Source of the DNA: Vulcanimicrobiota bacterium
GTDB lineage: Bacteria; Vulcanimicrobiota; Vulcanimicrobiia; Vulcanimicrobiales; Vulcanimicrobiaceae
Assembly (NCBI GenBank): GCA_014304965.1
Contig: JACRTZ010000267.1
Location: 1 to 37,585 of the forward strand
Length of the DNA stretch: 37,585 nucleotides
Direction: 5' to 3'
Part shown: in pieces, positions 15,874-23,842 of the stretch
Position numbering within the stretch: the first letter of the stretch is position 1
How the letters are laid out: the number at the start of each line of letters is the position of its first letter
Notes under the pieces: model-generated
The model's input: only the letters and a program-made list of their open reading frames with translations
The model's database searches: none
Told to the model about the DNA's origin: nothing
Translations under genes and position numbers: made by a program

Positions 15874-17313
15874 TTAGCGACAGTCGGCGAGCCAGTGGCG
15901 TTGGCCGAGAACGCGGCGGTACACTTTCGTCGAGCCGCGCTGCCATACGATCTTCGCCGTGCCGCGCAGCATCTCGTCATGCACCTCGGTCAGAGCGCCG
16001 TGAATAAACGTGTCGCTCGGGAAGTCGTCGTCGTACACGGCATACTCGTCCTCGGGGCACAGGAAGATGCCGAGATTGCGCCGCTCCAGCGCGAGGTGAC
16101 CGTACCATTCGTCGTGGGTCACGATGCGCGCGTTTGCCGGCACGTGCGTCATCGCTTCGGCGGCGTCGGTGTGCGGGACGAACGGTTTGAGATAGTGCGC
16201 CGGGTGCATCGGGTTCGATCCGATCAGCACGATGATGCAGATCGCCGCCATGGCGAACGTCCAGCGCTTGGTGCGCTCCGGGCCCCCGGCGCGTTCGAAA
16301 CGCACGAGCGCGGCGAGCGCCGCAAGCAACAGCCACGGCAGCCAGAGCGCCGCGTAGTGTTCGCCCATGCGCCATGCGATGGAGTCGTTCGAGAGCAACA
16401 GCATGACCAGGCTCGGAATAGCGAGCAGCGTCCAGCGCGAGAAGAACGGCAGAAAGGCGAGCGGCCCGAAGGCTTCGAGCGCGTACGTCAAGCGCCCAAA
16501 CTTCAAGAAGCCGAGAATGTACGACGGATGCGCGAGTAGCGCGAGCACGAGCGCGATCGGCCCTGCCGCGAACGGATACGCGTAGAAATGTGACGGCTGC
16601 CAGGCGCCGGCGCGCGGCACCACGGCGCCGAAATAGATCGCAAGCGCGGCGACGTTGACGATCGCGAGGCCGAAGCCAGCCAGTGCGAACGCGCGCGGCG
16701 AACGCGGTCTGCCGATGAAGAGTCCGTCGCCGCGACGGTTGCGCAGGACGAAGCCGGCGGCGGCGAATGCGAAACCGGCGATCGCAAGCGTGATGCACGC
16801 ATCCTCGCGAATGGTCGCCGAGATGAAGGCGAGCGCGGCGAACCAGCCCCAGCGTTCGCGGTCCGCCGCCAACACCAGTGCGACGACGACGATCGGGAAG
16901 AACGCGACCTCGTGAAATTCCAGGAACGCGATTGCGAGCAGCGGCGGATACAAAAGAAAGAGCGCGGCGTAACGTGTCGCTTGTTCTTCGCCGACGTAGC
17001 GGCTCGCGAGCGCGCGCAAGGGAATGACGGTTGCGCCGAGCAGAATAGCCTGCGCGATTTGGAGCGACAACGTCGAGCGCGTGAGTGCGACCAGCGGCCA
17101 CAACACCGCCAAGATCGGCGACCAATGGAATCGGAAGTGGGTGCCACGTTCGGGACCGTCGCGAAAGCCGTCGAACGCGCTTTGGACGACCTGGGCGAAA
17201 ATGCCGAGATCGGCGCCGTACGTCCAGAGCCGGTGACGATACGCCGCGAGCGCCACCATCACGGCGAGATAGAGCAAAAACCATCCCCACAAGCGCGCTT
17301 GGGGGGAGCGCAC
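15874..17313 (-). CDS. DUF2079 multi-pass membrane protein
   Basis: A 479-residue polytopic membrane protein of the DUF2079 family, which is related in plan to membrane glycosyltransferase-like proteins. It has about ten or more hydrophobic helices and the family opening YRHRLWTYGADLGIFAQVV, followed by HFRFHWSPI and FLEFHEVAFFP; the last 100 residues are a soluble domain (ARIVTHDEWYGHLALERR). GTG 17313 follows the stop of the upstream gene by eight bases with AAGG six bases upstream. A longer start at 17412 would overlap that gene by about 90 bases. The function of DUF2079 is unknown; a lipid-linked sugar transferase role is often suspected from the topology, which is inference. Confidence 0.85.
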   Translation of the reverse strand: MRSPQARLWGWFLLYLAVMVALAAYRHRLWTYGADLGIFAQVVQSAFDGFRDGPERGTHFRFHWSPILAVLWPLVALTRSTLSLQIAQAILLGATVIPLRALASRYVGEEQATRYAALFLLYPPLLAIAFLEFHEVAFFPIVVVALVLAADRERWGWFAALAFISATIREDACITLAIAGFAFAAAGFVLRNRRGDGLFIGRPRSPRAFALAGFGLAIVNVAALAIYFGAVVPRAGAWQPSHFYAYPFAAGPIALVLALLAHPSYILGFLKFGRLTYALEAFGPLAFLPFFSRWTLLAIPSLVMLLLSNDSIAWRMGEHYAALWLPWLLLAALAALVRFERAGGPERTKRWTFAMAAICIIVLIGSNPMHPAHYLKPFVPHTDAAEAMTHVPANARIVTHDEWYGHLALERRNLGIFLCPEDEYAVYDDDFPSDTFIHGALTEVHDEMLRGTAKIVWQRGSTKVYRRVLGQRHWLADCR

Positions 17314-17321
17314 GATCGGCC

Positions 17322-17597
17322 TTATATGGAGCGTTGCCGCTCGCTCTGGATCGTCCAGTGGATCGCAATCCCCGGTACGAGCAAGACGAAACCGATGAAG
17401 AACTTGACCCACGTGAAGAACTCGAGCGTCGCGGCGCTAAGGTGTGCTTCGTCCGTGTGAAGCACGCCGATCGCGATCCCGACCAAGGAGCTCCAGGCGA
17501 CGGCGGTGATGAAGAACGCGAGGGCGGCGAGGATGGCCGCGATTCCGGCACTTCTCAAGAGGATGGTACGTATGAGGCGAAGCGACTCTATGGTCAT
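17322..17597 (-). CDS. Small membrane protein upstream of DUF2079
   Basis: A 91-residue protein with two hydrophobic segments (ILLRSAGIAAILAALAFFIT and a carboxyl one at about 65-82) joined by a loop with HTDEAH. ATG 17597 has a strong GGAGG nine bases upstream, which decides the start against the longer frame. It is followed after eight bases by the DUF2079 gene, so they form a pair. Its 5' end overlaps the start region of the divergent binding protein: the two start codons cross if that gene begins at 17572, or lie four bases apart if it begins at 17602. Function is unknown. Confidence 0.75.
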   Translation of the reverse strand: MTIESLRLIRTILLRSAGIAAILAALAFFITAVAWSSLVGIAIGVLHTDEAHLSAATLEFFTWVKFFIGFVLLVPGIAIHWTIQSERQRSI

Positions 17598-19134
17598 AAA
17601 AATGAACCTCCGGTGCCGAACGACGTTCGGACCCTCGTTGGTACTCGCCCTCTCGCTGATAGGAACGGGCGCCTCGCCTGCTCGCGCGGCCGACGCCTCG
17701 ATCGTCATCTCCCAAGGGGTGGACTCGGTAACCCTCGATCCACTCAAACGCACGATCACACCAACCGACAACGTGCTGAACAACCTCTTCGACACGATGC
17801 TGCGCCGCGACCGCGACGGGAAGTTGATACCGTGGCTTGCGACCTCGTGGAAGCGCGTCGCGCCGACCGTCTGGGAATTTCACCTCCGTCGCGATGCGAA
17901 ATTTTGGAACGGCGATCCGGTGACGAGTGCCGACGTACGATTCTCGATCGAAAAGGTCAAGGATCCGGCGGAAGCCTCCGAGCAGACGCCCTTCGTCGCG
18001 ACCGTCGAGCGCATCGAAACGCCGGATCCCTACACCGTCCGTTTTATCACGGCCCGGCCGGCGGCCCTCATTCCGGCCAATCCTTGGTACGTTCGCGTCG
18101 TCAGCGCCAAGTATTGGAAAGAGCACGGCGATGCGTACCAAGCCGAGCACCCGATGGGCAGCGCGGCGTACGTCTTCAAGTCCTGGCGCAAGGACGAGTC
18201 GCTCGTGATGGAGGCCAACCCGAATTGGTGGGGCGGCAAGCCGCTGATCGAACGCGTCACGTTCAAACCGATTCCCGAGCCGGCGGCGCGCGTGGCGGCG
18301 TTGCGTACCGGCGAAGCCGATCTCATCACCAACGTCCCTTCGCAGTATCAACTCCAGATCGAGGGCGGCGCGAAAACGAAATTGGAAAGTGCGCGCAGCG
18401 TGCGCGTCTTGTTCGTCGCGTTCAACACGCTTAAACCCGGGCCGCAGCAAGACAAACGCGTCCGGCAAGCCCTGAATTATGCGCTCGACGTGCCGGCCAT
18501 TATCCGCACGGTGCTCGGCGGCCGCGGTTACGAAGCCGCGACGCCGCTGCCGCCGAATTTCTTCGGCTACGATCCCGCCATACCGTTCTACCGGCACGAT
18601 CTTGCGAAGGCGAAGCAGTTGCTCGCGGCCGCGGGCTATCCGGATGGTAAAGGGCTCGATCTCGTGCTCAACGCACCGACCGGCCGCTACAACAAAGACA
18701 AGGAGATCGCCGAAGCGATCGCCGGCCAGCTCAGCCAAACCGGCGCGAAGGTAACGACCAAAATTCAAGAGTGGACGTCGTACGTCAACCAGACGAGCCA
18801 GCGCGCGCTGACCCCAATGTACGAACTGGGCTGGGGCAGCAGCAGTTACGATGCTGACAATACGCTCGATCCGCTGTTCAGCCTCGACGGACGGCTCGCA
18901 ACGTATTCGAACCCGCAGCTCGACAAACTGATCCTTGACGCTCGCTACGAGCTCGACGTCAAGAAACGTCTCGCGCTGTATTCGAAAGCGCTCGGGCTCA
19001 TCCATGAGGAAGCGCCGTGGCTCTTTCTTTTTCAGTACGAAGACGTCTACGCGACGAGCAAACGGCTCGTCTGGCATGCCCGCAGCGACGAACTGCTGTA
19101 CTGCGACGAGATGAAGCTGGCCGCCACGCCCTAG
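17572..19134 (+). CDS. ABC transporter substrate-binding protein, family 5 (peptide/nickel/opine type), copy 1
   Basis: A 520-residue periplasmic receptor of the DppA/OppA type. Signal-peptide-like residues up to about 40 (ending SPARAAD) precede the lobes. Family-5 marks are WEFHLRRDAKFWNGDPVTSA, the ALRTGEADLITNVPSQY region, and VRQALNYALDVPAI. ATG 17572 is preceded by GAGG nine bases upstream; ATG 17590 or 17602 would give a shorter signal peptide. It is a close paralogue of the protein at 22288, which is the one followed by permease genes; this copy has none next to it and may share them. It is divergent from and overlaps the start of the small membrane gene. The ligand is unknown; dipeptides, nickel or opines are all possible in the family. 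Confidence 0.88.
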   Translation: MRRSDSMVIKMNLRCRTTFGPSLVLALSLIGTGASPARAADASIVISQGVDSVTLDPLKRTITPTDNVLNNLFDTMLRRDRDGKLIPWLATSWKRVAPTVWEFHLRRDAKFWNGDPVTSADVRFSIEKVKDPAEASEQTPFVATVERIETPDPYTVRFITARPAALIPANPWYVRVVSAKYWKEHGDAYQAEHPMGSAAYVFKSWRKDESLVMEANPNWWGGKPLIERVTFKPIPEPAARVAALRTGEADLITNVPSQYQLQIEGGAKTKLESARSVRVLFVAFNTLKPGPQQDKRVRQALNYALDVPAIIRTVLGGRGYEAATPLPPNFFGYDPAIPFYRHDLAKAKQLLAAAGYPDGKGLDLVLNAPTGRYNKDKEIAEAIAGQLSQTGAKVTTKIQEWTSYVNQTSQRALTPMYELGWGSSSYDADNTLDPLFSLDGRLATYSNPQLDKLILDARYELDVKKRLALYSKALGLIHEEAPWLFLFQYEDVYATSKRLVWHARSDELLYCDEMKLAATP

Positions 19135-19141
19135 CCGTCGA

Positions 19142-19330
19142 TCAGGTGCGCTCGAAGACCGAGGCCGCGAGACCGGCGGCGATGATGCCTGCAAACGCGA
19201 TTGCAACGGCACCGCTCGCCGTTCCACTGCGCAACAGAACGATAGCAACGGCGACGGCCGCGGCGACCGCGAGGGGCGCACGCTTGGAGTCGCCGGCGAT
19301 GAATTCCCAGATGGCGGCGATCGCTTTCAT
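19142..19330 (-). CDS. Small two-helix membrane protein coupled to the COG4280-like gene
   Basis: A 62-residue protein with two adjacent hydrophobic helices (APLAVAAAVAVAIVLL and VAIAFAGIIAAGLAASVF) separated by a short Gly/Ser turn. ATG 19330 overlaps the upstream stop in ATGA, so it is translationally coupled to the membrane protein above it. It ends eight bases from the stop of the convergent binding protein. It has no charged motif. A small accessory subunit of the neighbouring membrane protein would fit the coupling. I do not recognise the family. Confidence 0.65.
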   Translation of the reverse strand: MKAIAAIWEFIAGDSKRAPLAVAAAVAVAIVLLRSGTASGAVAIAFAGIIAAGLAASVFERT

Positions 19331-20055
19331 GCGTTGACCGCTCGCGACGCTCGCGAAATCCCGACCAGTATCATCGCGCAGGCAAGATAGAACGCAGCCA
19401 AAACGAGGAGGGCGAGATCGGCGCCCCACCATGCGATCCCCAAGCCTTCTCCGGTCCAGAAGGTGCCGAACGACGTCAGCATGACGCCGACGACGAATTT
19501 CATCGTGTTTTCCGGGACGCGCGACGCTGGGCGCTTCAGCGCGAAGCCAAGCGCAACGACGAGCAGGACGGCGGCCGCGGCTCCAGCCGCCGACCAGGCG
19601 AACGCCGCCGTGGACGCCGCTCCGAACGTGACGACGATGATCGCGACCTCCAAGCCTTCGATCAGGACGGCCTTAAAAGACGTGACGAGGCCGATCCGGT
19701 CGGCTCGTACGTCTTCGACCGCACGCATCGTCGCGACCTCACGCGCAAACGCCGCGTCTTCATCCCGAAGTGCCTTCCGGCCCGAATATCGCAGGATTGC
19801 CTTGCGCAGCCATGCGAGCCCGAACAATATCAGGACGATGCCCACGACCAACTTGAGCTGATCGATGGGAACGAAGTGCAGCAACGGCCCAAAGGCCGCG
19901 ACGATGATCGCCAGCACCACGAGCGCAGAGGCCGCTCCCCGTAACGACACCGGCCAGGAGCGGGTAACGCCGACCGCCAGCACGATCGTCAGGGCTTCGA
20001 CCGCCTCGACCGCCGACGCTAGGAAGGTCGTTCCGGCAAGGGTCCATCCGTTCAC
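19327..20055 (-). CDS. Polytopic membrane protein, COG4280-like
   Basis: A 242-residue membrane protein with about six or seven helices. It holds two similar acidic helices: SAVEAVEALTIVLAVG near residue 14, and LIEGLEVAIIVVTFG near residue 130, each with two glutamates three residues apart. The internal symmetry recalls the two-repeat cation/proton exchangers (Gdt1/TMEM165) and the glutamate motifs of iron permeases, but it lacks their exact signatures; it is best likened to COG4280. A role in metal or ion transport is inference. GTG 20055 is the only sensible start and has no clear ribosome site. It is followed by a coupled 62-residue membrane protein. Confidence 0.7.
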   Translation of the reverse strand: MNGWTLAGTTFLASAVEAVEALTIVLAVGVTRSWPVSLRGAASALVVLAIIVAAFGPLLHFVPIDQLKLVVGIVLILFGLAWLRKAILRYSGRKALRDEDAAFAREVATMRAVEDVRADRIGLVTSFKAVLIEGLEVAIIVVTFGAASTAAFAWSAAGAAAAVLLVVALGFALKRPASRVPENTMKFVVGVMLTSFGTFWTGEGLGIAWWGADLALLVLAAFYLACAMILVGISRASRAVNA

Positions 20056-20119
20056 ACATCATGAGAACCGCACGAAGACGCGAACCGATGCAAGCGCCGC
20101 GGCGAGGCGGCGAAGAATG

Positions 20120-20147
20120 AAAAAGCGCCGCGGCCCGAACGGCCGCG
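20120..20147 (-). terminator. Rho-independent terminator for the MFS/small-subunit transcript
   Basis: On the reverse strand a 7-bp stem CGCGGCC/GGCCGCG with a 5-base loop (stem arms 20141-20147 and 20129-20135) is followed after four bases by a run of five T (20120-20124). It lies 25 bases past the stop of the micro-gene at 20172 and just before the COG4280-like gene, so it would end the MFS transcript. Confidence 0.7.
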
Positions 20148-20171
20148 ACGCCTCCGCATTTCTGCTTCGCC

Positions 20172-20306
20172 TTACTGGAACAGTTTGATCGCGTTGTTCA
20201 GGGTGACCCAGACGCCCCACAGGAGCGGGATGCCGACGAAAACCCACGCCGCCACGAGCTTTGGCGTATTGCCGGGGTCAGGGACATCGCCAACGTTTGC
20301 GTTCAT
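20172..20306 (-). CDS. MFS transporter small subunit (44-residue single-helix protein)
   Basis: A tiny gene just downstream of the oxalate/formate-type MFS transporter. It encodes 44 residues: a soluble start MNANVGDVPDPGNTPKLVA, then one hydrophobic helix (AAWVFVGIPLLWGVWVTL), then NNAIKLFQ. A strong AAGGAG is five bases before ATG 20306 and overlaps the stop codon of the transporter, nine bases upstream. This matches the short proteins that accompany some OFA-family MFS transporters and are named MFS transporter small subunit in databases. The likely role is binding to and stabilising or tuning the transporter in the membrane; this is inference. A terminator follows at 20120-20147. Confidence 0.82.
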   Translation of the reverse strand: MNANVGDVPDPGNTPKLVAAWVFVGIPLLWGVWVTLNNAIKLFQ

Positions 20307-20315
20307 GGTTGCTCC

Positions 20316-21713
20316 TTATGCCGAAACTTCGGCGAGTTTCTTCGCGTAATATTTCTCGTCGGCCGGTTTCATCGCGAAGTTGCAGATAAAGCCGATGACG
20401 AGCAGCCCCGCCATGATGTACATGGTAATGGAATACGCGTCGGCTTTGGCGACGCCGTGGTCTAATTGATACTGACGAATGTAATTGATCAGCACGGGGC
20501 CGGCCACGCCCGCAGCCGACCACGCCGTCAGTAGACGTCCGTGAATCGCACCGACGTTCGCCGTTCCGAAGATGTCGCGCAAGTACGCGGGAATCGTCGC
20601 AAAGCCACCGCCGTACATCGTCAGGATGATGCAGAAGGCGATGACGAAGAGTGCGATGTTGCCCATGTGCCCGAACGTAGGCACGAGAGTATACAAGACG
20701 GCGCCGAGGGCGAAGAAGATCATGTAGGTCGGCTTGCGCCCGATCCGGTCGGAGGTGGACGACCAAAAGATGCGTCCCGCCATGTTGAAGATGCTGATCA
20801 GGCCGACGAATGCGGCGCCCGCGACCGCCAAGTCTTTGATCGCTTCGGGAGTTCCGGCGAGGTGATGCAGCAAGCGCGGTCCGAACATTTCCTGAATCAT
20901 CAACGACGCTTGACCGAGCACGCCGATGCCGGCCGTCACGTTGAGAAACAGTACGAGCCACAACAGCCTGAATTGCGGAGTTTTCCAGGCTTCGCCCACG
21001 AGGATGTTTCTGCTCGTGATCAGGCCTTGGGAGGCGGTCGGCGCCACGTAACCGGCCGGGCTCCAACCGGCTCGCGGTATCCGAACGATCAAGACGCCGA
21101 CCATCATGAACATGAGGTAGATCGCACCCATCGTGCCCATCGTTTGCGCGACGCCGACGTTGTCCGCCGTCTTGTAATGCGCCATCAGGTTGACTGCGAG
21201 CGGGGCGCCGATCAATGCGCCGCCGCCAAAACCCATAATTGCCGTGCCGGTTGCAAGTCCTGGACGGTCGGGGAACCACTTGATCAGCGTCGAGACGGGC
21301 GAGATATAGCCGATGCCCAAGCCAATGCCGCCGATCACGCCGTAACCCAGGAAAACAATCCATAACTGATGCAGCGAGACGCCGATCGCCGAGACGAATA
21401 GGCCGCCGCAAAAGAGACAGGCGGCTGCGAACATCGCTTTGCGCGGGCCGACGTCTTCAACCCATTTTCCGAAAAAGGCGGCGCCCAGTCCCAAGAAAAG
21501 AATCGCAAGGCTGAAGATCCAGCCGAGGTCCGCAATCGACCAATCGCCGGGCACGTGCTCGGTAATGCCGAGCAATTGACTCATCGGCTTGTTGAAAACG
21601 CTGAACGCGTATGCCTGGCCGATGCACAGATGAATGCACAAGGCGGCGGGCGGGACGAGCCAACGGCTAAAGCCGGGCTTGGCTACGGAATGCCTAGAGT
21701 CGAGGAAATCCAC
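20316..21713 (-). CDS. OFA-family MFS transporter (oxalate/formate antiporter-like)
   Basis: A 465-residue twelve-helix major facilitator. It shows the OFA features: the amino end RWLVPPAALCIHLCIGQAYA, SVFNKPM, and the MFS loop GLGIGYISPVSTLIKWFPDR after helix four, plus GGGFATIPAYLRDIFG in the second half. GTG at 21713 has GGAGG four bases upstream; the longer frame upstream is not transporter-like and overlaps the CrcB leader. Members move oxalate/formate or other monocarboxylates such as lactate and pyruvate; substrate is not readable. The 44-residue partner follows after nine bases. The formate dehydrogenase gene pair lies 4.5 kb away and makes formate a reasonable candidate, without proof. 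Confidence 0.87.
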   Translation of the reverse strand: MDFLDSRHSVAKPGFSRWLVPPAALCIHLCIGQAYAFSVFNKPMSQLLGITEHVPGDWSIADLGWIFSLAILFLGLGAAFFGKWVEDVGPRKAMFAAACLFCGGLFVSAIGVSLHQLWIVFLGYGVIGGIGLGIGYISPVSTLIKWFPDRPGLATGTAIMGFGGGALIGAPLAVNLMAHYKTADNVGVAQTMGTMGAIYLMFMMVGVLIVRIPRAGWSPAGYVAPTASQGLITSRNILVGEAWKTPQFRLLWLVLFLNVTAGIGVLGQASLMIQEMFGPRLLHHLAGTPEAIKDLAVAGAAFVGLISIFNMAGRIFWSSTSDRIGRKPTYMIFFALGAVLYTLVPTFGHMGNIALFVIAFCIILTMYGGGFATIPAYLRDIFGTANVGAIHGRLLTAWSAAGVAGPVLINYIRQYQLDHGVAKADAYSITMYIMAGLLVIGFICNFAMKPADEKYYAKKLAEVSA

Positions 21714-21751
21714 TGACCCTCCAAATTCACGGAGCAAAAGAGAAACACGGC

Positions 21752-21769
21752 GGGTGCTTGCCTGCACCC
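21752..21769. other. Hairpin in the MFS/crcB divergent region
   Basis: GGGTGC (21752-21757) and GCACCC (21764-21769) form a perfect six-base-pair stem with a six-base loop. It lies between the divergent MFS start and crcB. It could be a leader element or chance in GC-rich DNA. It does not match the fluoride riboswitch consensus. Confidence 0.25.
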
Positions 21770-21837
21770 TCCCCGGCGCCTTCGCGGGCTTTTGCGCGAT
21801 GCCTGGGGCCGTGCGCCTCGAGGCCGAACAAGGCGGC

Positions 21838-22221
21838 GTGATTCGTTCCATTGCCGCCGTGGCAGCTGGCGGCGCTCTCGGGTCGGTCGTCCGCTACCTG
21901 ATGGGCGTCTGGTTCGCGCGCGCGGCCGGGACGGCGTTTCCGTGGGGAACCCTCGCCGTCAATCTGAGCGGCTGCATAGCGATCGGGATCGTGGCCGAAC
22001 TGGCCCAGCGGCGGCTCGGCCTCGACCCCACGCTGCGGCTGTTTCTCGTCACCGGCCTGCTCGGCGGGTACACCACCTTCTCGGCCTTCTCGTACGAAGC
22101 GCTCACCCTGGGTGAAAGCGGCAGCGCTTCCTGCGCGATCGTCTATGTGCTTCTCAGCGTCGCCGGAGGCATCGCGGCCGCGTATGCGGGCGCGCTCGCC
22201 GTGCGCGCCCTCGGGGCCTGA
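21838..22221 (+). CDS. crcB: CrcB/Fluc fluoride channel
   Basis: A 127-residue small four-helix membrane protein of the CrcB/Fluc family, which lets fluoride leave the cytoplasm and works as a dual-topology dimer. Landmarks are GGALGSVVRY near residue 11, FPWGTLAVNLSGC near 40 (the conserved pore asparagine), and GGYTTFSAFSYE at 76-87 (phenylalanine and threonine of the pore). GTG 21838 gives the usual family length of about 125; an upstream ATG at 21799 adds 13 residues without a ribosome site. It is a single gene, so the protein probably forms homodimers. It stands divergent from the MFS gene. No fluoride riboswitch is visible upstream. Confidence 0.92.
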   Translation: MIRSIAAVAAGGALGSVVRYLMGVWFARAAGTAFPWGTLAVNLSGCIAIGIVAELAQRRLGLDPTLRLFLVTGLLGGYTTFSAFSYEALTLGESGSASCAIVYVLLSVAGGIAAAYAGALAVRALGA

Positions 22222-22287
22222 AAGGGGCGAAACGCGGGGGGTCGTAACCTTCTGTGCTTCCGCCGACCTAGTCCGGAGGTTCGTTTG

Positions 22288-23832
22288 ATGTTTTCACGCC
22301 GTTTCAGTCTACTCGCGGTGGCCGCGTTCGTGCTCGCTTCGACCATCGGTCCGGGGTCGCCGGGCCCCGCCGGCGCGGCCGACTCGACCGTGACGATCTC
22401 GCAAGGCGTCGATCCGGTGACGATGGATCCGCTCAAACGCACCATTACCCCGACGACGAACGTGCATTACGCGCTCTTCGATACGCTCGTGCGCCACGAC
22501 CTCAGCGGCAAGATGATCCCGTGGGTCGCGACGTCGTGGAAGCGCGTCTCGCCGACCGTGTGGGAGTACAAGCTCCGGCACGACGTCAAGTTTTGGAACG
22601 GCGATCCGCTTACGAGCGCGGACGTGAAGTTCTCGGTCGAAAAAATCAAAGATCCGGCCGAAGGCTCGGAGCAAGGGCCGCGCGTTGCGACCGTCGAGCG
22701 CATCGAAACGCCCGATCCCTACACCATCCGTTACATCACGGCGAAGCCGACCGCGATGATCGCCGGATATCCGTGGGAAGTCTTCATCGTGAGCTCAAAA
22801 TATTGGAAAGAACACGGCGATGACGTCGGCAAGTCGAGCGGCTACGAAGCCGAGCATCCAATGGGCAGCGGTGCGTTCATTTTCAAATCGTGGCGCAAGG
22901 ACGAGCAACTGGTTATGGACGCGAATGCCAACTATTGGCATGGAAAGCCCGCGATCGACCATATCGTCTGGAAGCCGATTCCCGAAGCCGCCTCGCGGGT
23001 CGCCGCACTGCGTACCGGCGAGACCGACCTAATCACGAACGTGCCGTCGCAATATCAACTCCAACTCGCCGGCGGCAGCAAGACGCGACTCAAGAGCGCG
23101 CGCAGCGTGCGCGTCCTGTTCTTCGCATTCAACACGCTCAAGCCCGGGCCGCAACAGAATAAGATCGTGCGTCAAGCGCTTAATTATGCCATCGACGTTC
23201 CCGCCATCATTCGAACCGTGCTCGGGGGACGCGGGTATCAAGTATCCTCTCCGCTGCCCACGAATTTTGTCGGCTACTCGCCGAAGATTCCGTTCTACCA
23301 GCATGACCTCGCGAAGGCGAAGGCGCTGCTCGCGCAGGCCGGATTCCCCGACGGCAAGGGCCTCGAGATGGTCGTCAACGCGCCGACCGGCCGTTATAAC
23401 AAAGACAAAGAAGTCGCCGAAGCGATCGTCGGTCAGCTCAACGCGACGGGCGGCCACTTTAGCACAAAGATTCAAGAGTGGACCTCGTACGTGAACCAAA
23501 CGAGTTCGCGCGCGTTGACGCCGATGTACGAACTCGGCTGGGGGAACGACAGCTACGATGCCGACAACACGCTCACGAGTTTATTCACCTCGGACGCGCG
23601 GCTTTCGACCTACGCGAATCCGGCGCTCGACAAGCTCGTTACCGATGCGCGGTACGAGCCCGACGTGGCGAAGCGGCAAGCGATCTACGACAAGGCGCTC
23701 GCCATCATCCACGACGAAGCGCCGTGGCTGTTCCTCTTCGAATACGAAGACCTGTACGCGAGCTCGAAGCGCCTCGTGTGGCAGGCGCGCGGCGACGAAC
23801 TGATCTACTGCGACGACATGAAACTGCAATAA
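22288..23832 (+). CDS. ABC transporter substrate-binding protein, family 5 (peptide type), copy 2
   Basis: A 514-residue periplasmic receptor of the DppA/OppA type, first gene of an operon with dppB- and dppC-like permeases. A signal peptide covers about residues 1-30 (ending PAGAAD). Family-5 segments WEYKLRHDVKFWNGDPLTSA, ALRTGETDLITNVPSQY and VRQALNYAIDVPAI are nearly the same as in copy 1 at 17572. ATG 22288 has GGAGG eight bases upstream; TTG at 22285 is less likely. Many stretches are identical to copy 1, such as EWTSYVNQTS and YELGWG, so the two arose by a duplication with a transporter module between them. The ligand is unknown. Confidence 0.9.
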   Translation: MFSRRFSLLAVAAFVLASTIGPGSPGPAGAADSTVTISQGVDPVTMDPLKRTITPTTNVHYALFDTLVRHDLSGKMIPWVATSWKRVSPTVWEYKLRHDVKFWNGDPLTSADVKFSVEKIKDPAEGSEQGPRVATVERIETPDPYTIRYITAKPTAMIAGYPWEVFIVSSKYWKEHGDDVGKSSGYEAEHPMGSGAFIFKSWRKDEQLVMDANANYWHGKPAIDHIVWKPIPEAASRVAALRTGETDLITNVPSQYQLQLAGGSKTRLKSARSVRVLFFAFNTLKPGPQQNKIVRQALNYAIDVPAIIRTVLGGRGYQVSSPLPTNFVGYSPKIPFYQHDLAKAKALLAQAGFPDGKGLEMVVNAPTGRYNKDKEVAEAIVGQLNATGGHFSTKIQEWTSYVNQTSSRALTPMYELGWGNDSYDADNTLTSLFTSDARLSTYANPALDKLVTDARYEPDVAKRQAIYDKALAIIHDEAPWLFLFEYEDLYASSKRLVWQARGDELIYCDDMKLQ

Positions 23833-23842
23833 TCGCGATCCC

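Noticed and set aside
17437..19281. 614-residue open frame antisense to the first binding protein
   Set aside because: It is Arg- and Asp-rich, without motifs, and lies opposite an evident family-5 receptor; the same kind of shadow is seen opposite copy 2.
21714..21837. Fluoride riboswitch upstream of crcB, suggested by GCGCGATG at about 21794-21801
   Set aside because: The later conserved CTGATxxCT part is missing and the GATG flanks do not pair as in the consensus.
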